DNA from: Planctomycetaceae bacterium UBA2972
GTDB lineage: Bacteria; Planctomycetota; Planctomycetia; Pirellulales; Pirellulaceae
Direction: 5' to 3'
Assembly: GCA_002348315.1 (NCBI GenBank)
Contig: DEAW01000001.1
Span: 1 to 7,161 of the forward strand
DNA length: 7,161 nucleotides
Under the pieces are notes generated by a model that was not told the origin of the DNA, did not search any database, and saw only the letters and a program-made list of their open reading frames with translations. This document shows positions 1-7,083 of the stretch, piece after piece (positions within the stretch are counted from its first letter, which is position 1; every line of letters begins with the position of its first letter). A program made the position numbers and the translations under genes.

Positions 1-1562
1 ACAAACATCGTATCCCAACCATAGGATTCCTGCACATACGCAAGAAGGATGGGGGACACAGCAGCACCTATATTGCCAAACATGTTACCAAACCCCAGTA
101 CTACTCCAACGTACCGACCGCCAACATCCTGCGTAAAGGCCCACATGCTTGGCACTGAAAAGTCGACACTCAGCGCCACCAACGCCATCGCCCAGGTGAT
201 GGCCCAGGGATTGTCGAGAAAGGGACAGATAAAGAAACAAACAGCCGCGATTAGCATGGCAAAGGTCCAGGGCAGGGCCCGCCCAAATCTCAGTCCTACG
301 AGTTTACTTAACCGATCAGTTGCGACTCCGCCGAATAGCATTCCGATGAAACCTACCATAAGTGGCACTGCGATCATGTCAGAACGCTCGGCCATGGCGA
401 CATGATGTTTCTCCATAAGAAATTCTACAAACCACGTCACAATAAAAAGCCAGCCTATATTGACGCAAAATTGACTTAACGCAGATGTCCACATACTGCG
501 GCAGCGTAACAGCTGGCGGACGGGTAAAGACTCCACCGTCGGAGGTTTCGTATCCGAACCAACAATATATTCGAGTTCCTTAGGATTTACGCGTGGGTGT
601 TGGTGTGGATAATCTCTTAGGACAAACCACAACAAAAGAGCGGCTACAATTCCCAATGCCGCGAGCATGAAAATTACGGGACGCCAGCTTGCGACATAGA
701 GTCCTTCAATGCCAACCGGATATATCGATTCGAGCAGATGTCTGTTCATCCGTTGCGAATCACGCACAGCGAGCCCTTCACCATTACGCAATTTATCGAT
801 CTGTGCCTGAGCAAACCGATCCATACTACCGATTTCGTTAAAGGCGTCTTCGTTGAAGAACTCGGGGTCGTTAATGATTTCGTTAAAGATCTGTGTAAGC
901 AAAACGTCAACGTTATCATTTGTTTCGATATCAGTCTCTTGGGGAATGTAACTTTGAATACGCCGGAAATGGGCCTTAGTCGCCGTTTTATCGTCCGTCG
1001 ATATCGCCAGACTCTCCACAATCTCTGATGCGTTCAATAACTGTTGTGGTTCAAGCTCATAGGATTGATCCGGCGGGAGAAACGCGACAAGCAGCATCGC
1101 ACTAATGATCGGTACGATCGCACCACCTATTCGGCCTCCCAGTGCAACAAAGCTACTAGCCTTTCCCCGTTGTTCTTGCGGCATCCAACGTCCAACAATC
1201 GCAGAAGCGGTTGGAAACGCACCGGCTTGTCCAAGTCCGAACGCAGCGCGAGCCAAACACAGGCTTAGTAACGAACCTGCGAGGCCGACAGTCGCTGCAA
1301 AGAACGACCATACGATGATATAACTAGTCAGTAATAGACGCGGTCCAAAACGATCTGATAACCAACCTGCGGGCATTTGGCCAATAGCGTAAAACCAAAA
1401 GAACGCGCTTAGCGCATAACTAAAATCTGACTTTGTCAGACCAAGTTCCTGTCGGATATAGGGTTGAGCAATACTAAAGGCGTACCTATCTACGTAAAGA
1501 ATGATCCCCATCAACATGCAGGACCCAATTACCCAGTACCGAACCTTCGTGGATTTATCCAT
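1..1562 (-). CDS. MFS transporter, anion:cation symporter (ACS) type, C-terminus cut by window edge
   Basis: Reading the minus strand from the ATG at 1562 gives 520 codons with no stop, running off the left edge. It is predicted to be an inner-membrane secondary transporter, probably for an organic anion such as a sugar acid; the substrate cannot be read from sequence. The TM1 motif YVDRYAFSIA (about residues 23-32) matches the NYLDR-type signature of ACS members (hexuronate, galactonate and glucarate carriers). MFS motif A is GWLSDRFGPR (66-75), and the TM4 motif RAAFGLGQAGAFP spans 105-117. Further hydrophobic helices lie near 77-97, 137-161, 293-315, 360-382, 396-414, 430-448, 453-470 and 484-510. 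A hydrophilic insert of about 125 residues (about 163-288) separates TM5 and TM6. Q112 stands where many relatives have Glu. A GTG three codons upstream (1571) is an alternative start, but the ATG places TM1 normally. It is transcribed divergently from the cytochrome operon. The MFS call is very secure; the subfamily is fairly secure. Confidence 0.93.
   Translation of the reverse strand, partial: MDKSTKVRYWVIGSCMLMGIILYVDRYAFSIAQPYIRQELGLTKSDFSYALSAFFWFYAIGQMPAGWLSDRFGPRLLLTSYIIVWSFFAATVGLAGSLLSLCLARAAFGLGQAGAFPTASAIVGRWMPQEQRGKASSFVALGGRIGGAIVPIISAMLLVAFLPPDQSYELEPQQLLNASEIVESLAISTDDKTATKAHFRRIQSYIPQETDIETNDNVDVLLTQIFNEIINDPEFFNEDAFNEIGSMDRFAQAQIDKLRNGEGLAVRDSQRMNRHLLESIYPVGIEGLYVASWRPVIFMLAALGIVAALLLWFVLRDYPHQHPRVNPKELEYIVGSDTKPPTVESLPVRQLLRCRSMWTSALSQFCVNIGWLFIVTWFVEFLMEKHHVAMAERSDMIAVPLMVGFIGMLFGGVATDRLSKLVGLRFGRALPWTFAMLIAAVCFFICPFLDNPWAITWAMALVALSVDFSVPSMWAFTQDVGGRYVGVVLGFGNMFGNIGAAVSPILLAYVQESYGWDTMF
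831..888 (-). repeat. Short in-frame direct repeat encoding Phe-Asn-Glu units inside the transporter insert
   Basis: The 13-mer gatttcgttaaag (plus-strand reading) occurs exactly at 831-843 and 876-888. A degenerate copy, cttcgttgaag, lies between them at 848-858. The exact copies are 45 nt apart, a multiple of three. On the coding minus strand they give IFNEI..., FFNEDA and FNEIG at about residues 225-244 of the transporter. The repeat lies in the hydrophilic TM5-TM6 insert and may record a small local duplication within that segment. It is not a mobile element. Confidence 0.6.
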
Positions 1563-1740
1563 GCTCTTCACATCCTGCTTACGTCTTCGAATAATTCAAA
1601 GGTCTATCTTATACCAAAGCAATCTTAAAAACCGGTTTTCGGAGATGTTCGAAAGCAAAATCCGTGGTGCGGCAGCGGAGCTAATCAATTAGAATATAGG
1701 CTATTAGAAGTCTTTTGTTGTTTTTCGCCACAGTAATTTC
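1563..1740. promoter_or_regulatory. Divergent intergenic region, expected to carry both promoters
   Basis: This 178-bp stretch separates the start codons of the leftward transporter and the rightward cytochrome gene, so promoters for both should lie here. It is AT-rich, especially 1681-1725. Weak -10-like sequences are visible: TATAAG read leftward near 1610, and TAGAAT/AATATA read rightward near 1689-1698. None has a convincing -35 partner, so I do not assign a start site. An inverted repeat, CTAAT-CA-ATTAG, lies at 1681-1692, and a 12-bp palindrome is listed separately. No Shine-Dalgarno sequence precedes the ATG at 1741. The transporter start has only a purine stretch (gaagag) just upstream. 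Confidence 0.4.
1628..1639. promoter_or_regulatory. Perfect 12-bp palindrome AAAACCGGTTTT, candidate operator
   Basis: The sequence AAAACCGGTTTT is its own reverse complement and lies between the two divergent genes, 66 bp upstream of the transporter ATG. Palindromes with a central CG flanked by A/T runs are typical of LacI-family operators, a family that often controls sugar and sugar-acid uptake genes. No regulator gene is in the window, so assignment as an operator is inference. A perfect 12-mer palindrome could also arise by chance in AT-rich DNA. Confidence 0.25.
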
Positions 1741-4700
1741 ATGTCTCGACTTATCCTTTTAGCCGTAGTCTTCACAACCACTGGTCTTCACGCCGATGAG
1801 TTTGATTATTTTGAAAATAAGATACGGCCCATTTTGGTGAATCATTGCTATGAATGTCACAATGACCTGGCAGCAGAGGGCAATCTCCGTCTAGACCTTC
1901 GAACAGGCCTCTTAAAGGGTGGCAATGCTGGGCCAGCAATCGTGCCGGGATCTCCTAGCAAAAGTCTGTTGCTAAAAGCAATTCGTTATGAAGACAGCGA
2001 ACTAAAAATGCCCCCCGAGGACGCTGGTGGAAAACTCTCCGACGAGCAAATAATGGCGATCGAACAGTGGGTTCGTCGGGGGGCTAACGATCCCAGAGAC
2101 GGTACATTTGAAAACGACATTGAACGGTCTGCCAAGGACCACTGGGCATTTCAGCCTCTTGAACAAATTGAAATTCCCAACGGACAACATCCCATTGATT
2201 ATCTACTTGGTCTAAATCTCCACGCCAAAGAATTTCAAACCACCGAACGCGCCGACCGTCGTACTCTGATCCGACGTATTGCCTTCGATCTTACCGGGCT
2301 ACCGCCTACGTTGGTAGATTTAGACACACCCATGGAAGATCTACCGAAATTGGTAGAGCAGTACCTTGCCTCGCCGAAATATGGTGAGAGGTGGGCACGC
2401 CACTGGCTGGACGTCGCAAGATACTCTGATGCCAAGGATGGTGTACTGATGTACGGCGATGCCCGTATACGCCCATTTGCATATACCTACCGGGACTACG
2501 TGATTCGTGCGTTCAATGAGGACACACCATTTGATGATTTCGTTCGGGAACAATTAGCAGCCGATCAACTGCAGCTAGCGTCCAATTCGCCCAAACATTC
2601 AGCGATGGGTTTTCTTACTTTAGGACGACTCTTTGATAACAACATACATGATGTCATTGATGATCAAATCGACGTGGTAAGCCGTGGATTTCTAGGTCTG
2701 ACAGTAAGCTGTGCGCGTTGTCACGACCATAAATTTGATCCGATACCAACAGCGGATTATTACTCACTATATGGAGTGTTTGCAAATAGTGAAGAGCCCT
2801 ATGAACGTCCTCGTGTTTCCGGCGTAACAGACGAGGGGATGGCTTTTGAACAAGCCTATCAGGATAAGCTAAATGAGATTACTCAACGCCAAAATAAACT
2901 TTATATGGAAGTGCTCCGAGATGCGCGTTATCGTACCACTCAGCATCTGGTTAAAGCCGCCACGACGAAAGCCACGAACCTGGAAACCACAATCTTTTTC
3001 TTATCGCTCACGAAAGATCAACTGCGTCCTCAAATTACGTATGCCTGGCGCCAATATCTAGCCGAAAACGCAATTCATGGCCATCGCGTCTTTGGGCCCT
3101 GGGCAGATTTGATGAATGGTAGTCCACTCCAACCTGAACAATGGGCAATGCAGGGAGTGGAACCTCGTGTTATCAAAAAACTTGTTGAAGCTAATCCCAA
3201 AACTCCTGCCGAAGTCGCAACTGCCTACGGGGATCTGCTAACTTCAACCTGGTCGCAGAAAATCGATCTCGAACGCCAAATAAAAACAACAGAACGACAA
3301 CTCACACATCTAGGTAAGGGTATCATCAATCTTGCGGACCTCATTGCAGGTGGCGATGGACTTGGGCAGGGCGAAGCTGGAAAGGCCGTGAATCCGGTGA
3401 CAGGAAAGACTGAAACCGGAAGTACTAGCAGTATCAATAGTGGAACCTTTGACAAATATATTCTGGCCGAAAATCCCTATGTTGACGGCGTGTTTATCCC
3501 GCAACGAAACGCAACACAGATTGTTAGTTCCACCGGTATATCAATTTCGGATGCACCCACCGGGGTGAAGACTCTGTCGTGGGATTACATACGATACGGT
3601 GCATCACAAGGCTCAACAACCAGCGTTATTGATGGAATTGACTATTCTGTAAAGCCAAATTGGCTAATGGGCATGCACTCCAACAAGGGTGTTACCATAG
3701 ATCTCGCTGCCATACGAAATTTACATGGATTTGAGTCTGGTGTGTTTAAGGCAATGGTTGGCCACGGAGGCGCCAAAGGTCAAAGCACTATCGATGTCGC
3801 AATTTACCTCGACGGCCAAGCTCAATTTCAGCATGTCGCATTTGAAGCACAGCAGGCAGGCGCGGAAATCTCTATCCCCTTTACAGCTAAACAACGTTTT
3901 CTGACCCTTTTATTTACCGAAGGCAAAGACGGGAATAGTCATGACCAGGGGATTCTCGGGAATCCTCGATTTGAGGTTGGGGACGACCAGGCCTACAAGA
4001 TTCATATCACACAACAGAAGTCCAGGTTAACCACTCAGATTGATTCGTTACGACTTCAGCATCAAAAGACACCCGATCCGGAGGACGATGAATTGGCACA
4101 AATTCTATTGTCACCTGATAGCCCCGTATGGTTTCCTAAACGTCGGTTATACTTCTACCTCGACCGACAGAATAAAGATTCATTCCGTGGTCTGCTAGGT
4201 ACTCTAGACTCTATTGCGGTAGCCGCGCCCAAGGCTGCTGACAGAGCGATGGTAATGGTTGACAAATCCGAAATCACGGAGCCTGTCATTTTTCAGAGAG
4301 GGGATCCTAGTCAACCGGGCAGTCCAGTGCCAAGGCGTTTTCTACAGTTCCTTTCAAAACCGGATCATAGCCCCTTTAGTAATGGCGCTGGGCGTCTTGA
4401 ACTTGCCGATGCAATCGCCGATCCCAGCAATCCACTAACACCTCGTGTCTGGGCGAACCGCGTTTGGATGCATCACTTCGGTAGTCCACTAGTGGAGGAC
4501 CCAAGTGATCTTGGACTTAGGAATGATTTACCTTTGCAGCACCATTTGTTGGACTATCTTGCTTCTTACCTAATAAAGAATAATTATCAAACCAAACCTC
4601 TACATCGATTGATCCTCAGCAGTGATGCCTTTCAGCGGAGTTCTTTAATTACGGACGACGAGCGATTACAACAACAGCTGAACAGTGATCCTCAAAATAA

Positions 4701-5181
4701 TTATTACTGGCGTTTCAATCGACGTAGATTGGATCTCGAACAGATGCGTGATACGCTATTGACGATCAGCGGTTTACTGGACGACACAATGTTCGGAAGA
4801 CCGGTCGCAATCACTGCAGATAATAATAATCGACGAACAATTTACGCTTTTGTTGAACGTCAAAATCTACCAACAATCATTCAGGTTTTCGATGCTGCCA
4901 ACGCTGATTCGTCTACCTCCAGGAGACCTTCCACTACAGTTCCACAACAGGCGTTATTCGCCCTGAACAGTCCATTCATACATAGAATGGCAACTGCTTT
5001 AACCGAACGAATAGATTCCGACAACAAAGTTGAACAGGTGACTTATCTCTATGAACTTACCTATGGCCGAGTACCCACGACAGAGGAACTAACGCTTGGA
5101 ACTACATTTCTACAAACCAACGAGATACTGGATTACGCACAAGTCTTGTTGATTTCTAATGAACTGTGGTTTGTTGATTGA
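1741..5181 (+). CDS. Secreted PSCyt1-DUF1549-DUF1553 cytochrome c-type protein with inserted NPCBM-like domain
   Basis: This is an exported 1146-residue protein of the planctomycete cytochrome c family. Residues 1-18 form a signal peptide ending LHA before DE. PSCyt1 (about 20-118) has haem motif CYECH (C36, C39, H40), with M90 in the ELKMPPE segment as likely axial ligand. PSCyt2/DUF1549 (about 148-350) carries FDLTGLPPT, the YGERWARHWLDVARYSD block (214-230), and the second haem motif CARCHDHKFDPIP (C324, C327, H328). Residues 370-525 are mostly helical and charged, with possible coiled coil near 370-410 and 505-522. Residues 620-748 resemble an NPCBM/galactose-binding beta-sandwich (GMHSNKGVTIDL, IDVAIYLDGQ, FLTLLFTEGKDGNSHDQG). 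PSD1/DUF1553 (about 880-1140) has GRLELADAIADPSNPLTPRVWANRVW, here split by position as 884-909, then DLGLRND, RRRLDLEQMRD and STTVPQQALFALNS. It ends naturally at ELWFVD, so it is full length. The role is probably extracytoplasmic redox chemistry, perhaps on glycans, but the family's biochemistry is not settled. It heads the probable operon with the DUF1501 gene. Confidence 0.95.
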   Translation: MSRLILLAVVFTTTGLHADEFDYFENKIRPILVNHCYECHNDLAAEGNLRLDLRTGLLKGGNAGPAIVPGSPSKSLLLKAIRYEDSELKMPPEDAGGKLSDEQIMAIEQWVRRGANDPRDGTFENDIERSAKDHWAFQPLEQIEIPNGQHPIDYLLGLNLHAKEFQTTERADRRTLIRRIAFDLTGLPPTLVDLDTPMEDLPKLVEQYLASPKYGERWARHWLDVARYSDAKDGVLMYGDARIRPFAYTYRDYVIRAFNEDTPFDDFVREQLAADQLQLASNSPKHSAMGFLTLGRLFDNNIHDVIDDQIDVVSRGFLGLTVSCARCHDHKFDPIPTADYYSLYGVFANSEEPYERPRVSGVTDEGMAFEQAYQDKLNEITQRQNKLYMEVLRDARYRTTQHLVKAATTKATNLETTIFFLSLTKDQLRPQITYAWRQYLAENAIHGHRVFGPWADLMNGSPLQPEQWAMQGVEPRVIKKLVEANPKTPAEVATAYGDLLTSTWSQKIDLERQIKTTERQLTHLGKGIINLADLIAGGDGLGQGEAGKAVNPVTGKTETGSTSSINSGTFDKYILAENPYVDGVFIPQRNATQIVSSTGISISDAPTGVKTLSWDYIRYGASQGSTTSVIDGIDYSVKPNWLMGMHSNKGVTIDLAAIRNLHGFESGVFKAMVGHGGAKGQSTIDVAIYLDGQAQFQHVAFEAQQAGAEISIPFTAKQRFLTLLFTEGKDGNSHDQGILGNPRFEVGDDQAYKIHITQQKSRLTTQIDSLRLQHQKTPDPEDDELAQILLSPDSPVWFPKRRLYFYLDRQNKDSFRGLLGTLDSIAVAAPKAADRAMVMVDKSEITEPVIFQRGDPSQPGSPVPRRFLQFLSKPDHSPFSNGAGRLELADAIADPSNPLTPRVWANRVWMHHFGSPLVEDPSDLGLRNDLPLQHHLLDYLASYLIKNNYQTKPLHRLILSSDAFQRSSLITDDERLQQQLNSDPQNNYYWRFNRRRLDLEQMRDTLLTISGLLDDTMFGRPVAITADNNNRRTIYAFVERQNLPTIIQVFDAANADSSTSRRPSTTVPQQALFALNSPFIHRMATALTERIDSDNKVEQVTYLYELTYGRVPTTEELTLGTTFLQTNEILDYAQVLLISNELWFVD

Positions 5182-5191
5182 GAAAAGAATA

Positions 5192-5218
5192 ATGAAATCT
5201 CAGATTATAACTCGCTAA
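5192..5218 (+). other. Eight-codon ATG frame in phase with the next gene, possible remnant of its original N-terminus
   Basis: An ATG at 5192 follows a purine-rich stretch (gagaaaag, about 5180-5187) and encodes MKSQIITR before TAA at 5216-5218. It is in the same frame as the membrane-protein gene, with only CTC ACA between the TAA and the GTG at 5225. The peptide reads like the start of a membrane protein leading into the hydrophobic TTVVQIYLLL. This suggests that 5192 was, or is, the true start and that the TAA interrupts it. A chance short frame or a sequencing error are alternatives. Confidence 0.4.
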
Positions 5219-5224
5219 CTCACA

Positions 5225-5677
5225 GTGACTCGTTTGGATACAACCGTGGTGCAAATTTATTTATTACTATCTGACGACCGACAACTGTCTGAGCACGTAG
5301 TTTCACACTATAAACCCAACATGGTGGCAATGTCGTTTCTTGTAGGTTTTAGGTCGGGCGTTGGGCCGCAATTTCTAATACGTCCTATTCCGTCTTTGCT
5401 CAGCATTCCTAATAAAGAAATCTGGCTTGCTGACGACAGCTGGCGAACCACATTCAACAAAATGCGGACCTACAAGCTACAGCTGGGGATCGTCTCCATA
5501 CTGATGATCTCCTGGATAATCCAGACAAGTATCAATTGCACATTAAATGCAGCAAATAATAGTCATTCGATGATTTGGATGTTCCTGGGTGGATTTGGAC
5601 TCTATACAACTATACTGATTATCCGCCTGACTCGTCGATTCCGACATGATCAATCCCAAGTAGTAGAGGAAGCGTAG
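5225..5677 (+). CDS. Small membrane protein resembling DUF1648 family, N-terminus probably disrupted
   Basis: The open frame of 150 codons begins at GTG 5225, just after an in-frame TAA at 5216-5218. ATG 5321 (residue 33) is a weaker alternative start. Two clear membrane helices lie at about 86-103 and 115-134, followed by a basic RLTRRFRH tail. The segments LSEHVVSHYKPN (21-32) and SLLSIPNKEIWLAD (57-70) resemble, from memory, the 'LPdrVasHF..dG' and 'iNiPNkeYWLap' motifs of DUF1648-type proteins. Those proteins have an N-terminal helix and another helix between the two motifs. Here the first helix is reduced to TTVVQIYLLL, and the stretch between the motifs (33-56) looks short and lacks the usual Gly and Trp. 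There is no Shine-Dalgarno sequence before the GTG. Function is unknown. Tandem TAG TAG stops at 5675-5680 lie just before the DUF1501 ATG. The C-terminal half looks conserved, so this may be a recent pseudogene, a divergent short variant, or a gene with a sequencing error. Confidence 0.6.
   Translation: MTRLDTTVVQIYLLLSDDRQLSEHVVSHYKPNMVAMSFLVGFRSGVGPQFLIRPIPSLLSIPNKEIWLADDSWRTTFNKMRTYKLQLGIVSILMISWIIQTSINCTLNAANNSHSMIWMFLGGFGLYTTILIIRLTRRFRHDQSQVVEEA
5665..5672 (+). promoter_or_regulatory. Ribosome binding site for the DUF1501 gene
   Basis: The purine stretch AGAGGAAG lies inside the last codons of the preceding gene, about 9-11 nt upstream of the ATG at 5682. It is the best Shine-Dalgarno match in the window and supports this ATG. 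It also indicates that the DUF1501 gene can be translated independently of the damaged-looking gene before it. Confidence 0.6.
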
Positions 5678-5681
5678 TAGC

Positions 5682-7067
5682 ATGCTAGACGTAATAACAA
5701 GGCGTAACGCCCTCAGACAATTTGGGACGGGACTTGGTCTTGTCGCATTACCCACATTACTTGAAGCGGCGCCGAATCCATTGGCGGTGAAGCCGGGCCA
5801 TTTCGCGCCATCAGCTAAACATATCATACACATCTATTTAAATGGGGGCCCTAGCCAGGTAGACACATGGGATTACAAACCGCAACTTGCAAAATACAAC
5901 GGAAAACGGCTGCCAGTTGATCTCCCAACAGAGAGAGAAGTCGGTGTTGCTCTGAATACGCCATTCAAATTTCGCCAACATGGTGAAAGTGGACTGTGGT
6001 GCAGCGAAGTGTTTTCAAAGACCGCCTCGACGCACGCCGATAAAATCTGCGTCATTAATTCCATGTATGCGAATACACCGAATCATGAACAAAGTATGCG
6101 GTTAATGAATAGTGGTGATGAGCGGTTATCCCGACCAAGCTACGGAAGTTGGTTGACCTACGGATTGGGCAGCGAAAACCAGAATCTTCCAGGTTATGTC
6201 GCAATGTGCCCCGGACTACCGGTTGCCGACAGCTCCAACTGGCGAAGTTCTTTCCTGCCAGGTATTTATCAGGGCACCTATCTCGACACAAGAAATGATA
6301 CAGTTGAAAAGCTTATTGCAAACATTCGTAATTCACGTCTTTCAACTGAGTCTCAACGTCGGCAACTTGATCTTTTATCACTTCTTAATCGCGACCACCA
6401 ACGGTCACGGCAGGATGATCCAAATCTGGAAGCACGCATTCAGTCCTTCGAACTGGCCTATCGCATGCAGATGGAAGCGACTGATGCGTTTGATATTACA
6501 CGCGAAACACAAAGTACTCTTGATATGTACAAGGCAGAAACCGTACATGGGCGTCAGTTATTAATCGCCCGCCGCCTGGTGGAACGAGGGGTGCGGGTTA
6601 TTCAATGCTTCCATGGTGACGTACAACCATGGGACACGCACTCAAACATCGAGGCAGGGCTTCGGAATTTGGGTCAACAAGCAGACAGTCCCATTTCCGC
6701 GCTCCTGACAGACCTTGAGCAACGGGGAATGCTTAAGGACACCTTAATTATCTGCGGTGGCGAGTTCGGACGAACTCCCGCAATAGAGATCCCAATTGGC
6801 GGGGGGACGCCAACCGGACGCGATCATAATCATCACGGCTTTACGGTCTGGCTTGCCGGAGGCGGCGTTAAAGGCGGATATTGCCATGGCGCTACTGACG
6901 AATTCGGTTACCGTGCGGTGGAGAAAAGGACTCACGTCCATGATCTGCATGCCACAATGCTTCACCTCATGGGATTAGATCATACAAGATTAACCTATCG
7001 TCATTCAGGCAGGGATTTCCGCTTAACCGATGTACATGGGCATATAATAGAAGATATCATCGCTTAG
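5682..7067 (+). CDS. DUF1501 family protein, Tat-exported, alkaline-phosphatase/sulfatase-like fold
   Basis: This complete 461-residue protein starts with a twin-arginine leader (TRRNALRQFG, residues 6-15, then hydrophobic LGLVALPTLL to about 27), so it should be exported folded through the Tat system. DUF1501 proteins belong to the alkaline-phosphatase-like superfamily. Recognisable blocks are HIYLNGGPSQVDTWDYKP (50-67) with D61 a likely metal ligand, SMYANTPNHEQSMRLMNSG (127-145), RPSYGSWLTYGL (151-162), and VIQCFHGDVQPWDTHSN (306-322) with D318 and H320. Further blocks are CGGEFGRTP (358-366), GRDHNHHGFTVWLAGGG (379-395) and THVHDLHATMLHLMGLDH (417-434). The clustered Asp and His suggest a di-metal centre, though the substrate is unknown. 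These proteins usually sit beside PSCyt/DUF1553 genes, as here, which suggests the two act on the same extracytoplasmic target. Length is normal and no key block is missing. It starts 4 nt after the preceding stop. Confidence 0.95.
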   Translation: MLDVITRRNALRQFGTGLGLVALPTLLEAAPNPLAVKPGHFAPSAKHIIHIYLNGGPSQVDTWDYKPQLAKYNGKRLPVDLPTEREVGVALNTPFKFRQHGESGLWCSEVFSKTASTHADKICVINSMYANTPNHEQSMRLMNSGDERLSRPSYGSWLTYGLGSENQNLPGYVAMCPGLPVADSSNWRSSFLPGIYQGTYLDTRNDTVEKLIANIRNSRLSTESQRRQLDLLSLLNRDHQRSRQDDPNLEARIQSFELAYRMQMEATDAFDITRETQSTLDMYKAETVHGRQLLIARRLVERGVRVIQCFHGDVQPWDTHSNIEAGLRNLGQQADSPISALLTDLEQRGMLKDTLIICGGEFGRTPAIEIPIGGGTPTGRDHNHHGFTVWLAGGGVKGGYCHGATDEFGYRAVEKRTHVHDLHATMLHLMGLDHTRLTYRHSGRDFRLTDVHGHIIEDIIA

Positions 7068-7072
7068 AGAGG
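7066..7072 (+). promoter_or_regulatory. Candidate ribosome binding site for the gene starting at 7084
   Basis: The stretch AGAGAGG overlaps the DUF1501 stop codon and ends 11 nt before the ATG at 7084. It is a reasonable, slightly distant Shine-Dalgarno match. It supports a translated downstream gene in the same transcription unit. Confidence 0.45.
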
Positions 7073-7083
7073 ATCAACTATTA

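Noticed and set aside
49..405. Plus-strand open frame of 118 codons
   Set aside because: It is antisense to the transporter frame, which has clear MFS motifs. Its translation is Pro/Ser/Thr-rich with no recognisable domain, as expected of a shadow frame.
738..1028. Overlapping plus (738-1028) and minus (746-1021) open frames of about 90 codons in the transporter insert
   Set aside because: Both are out of frame with the uninterrupted transporter frame that crosses the whole region. I checked that the transporter has no stop here, so the gene is not split by a separate small gene.
1..1562. Possible pseudogene status of the transporter, because only short complete open frames are visible on either strand
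   Set aside because: Codon-by-codon reading from 1562 gives 520 sense codons without a stop or frameshift. It simply runs off the window edge.
1501..1692. Plus-strand 63-codon frame spanning the transporter start and the intergenic region
   Set aside because: It overlaps the transporter N-terminus in antisense, has no family resemblance, and has no ribosome binding site.
5182..5224. Intrinsic terminator or promoter between the cytochrome gene and the small membrane protein
   Set aside because: I see no GC-rich hairpin followed by a T run and no convincing promoter. The spacing fits continuous transcription.
6196..6564. Plus-strand 122-codon frame inside the DUF1501 gene
   Set aside because: It is an alternative frame within a gene whose conserved blocks are intact on both sides. 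Its translation shows no domain.
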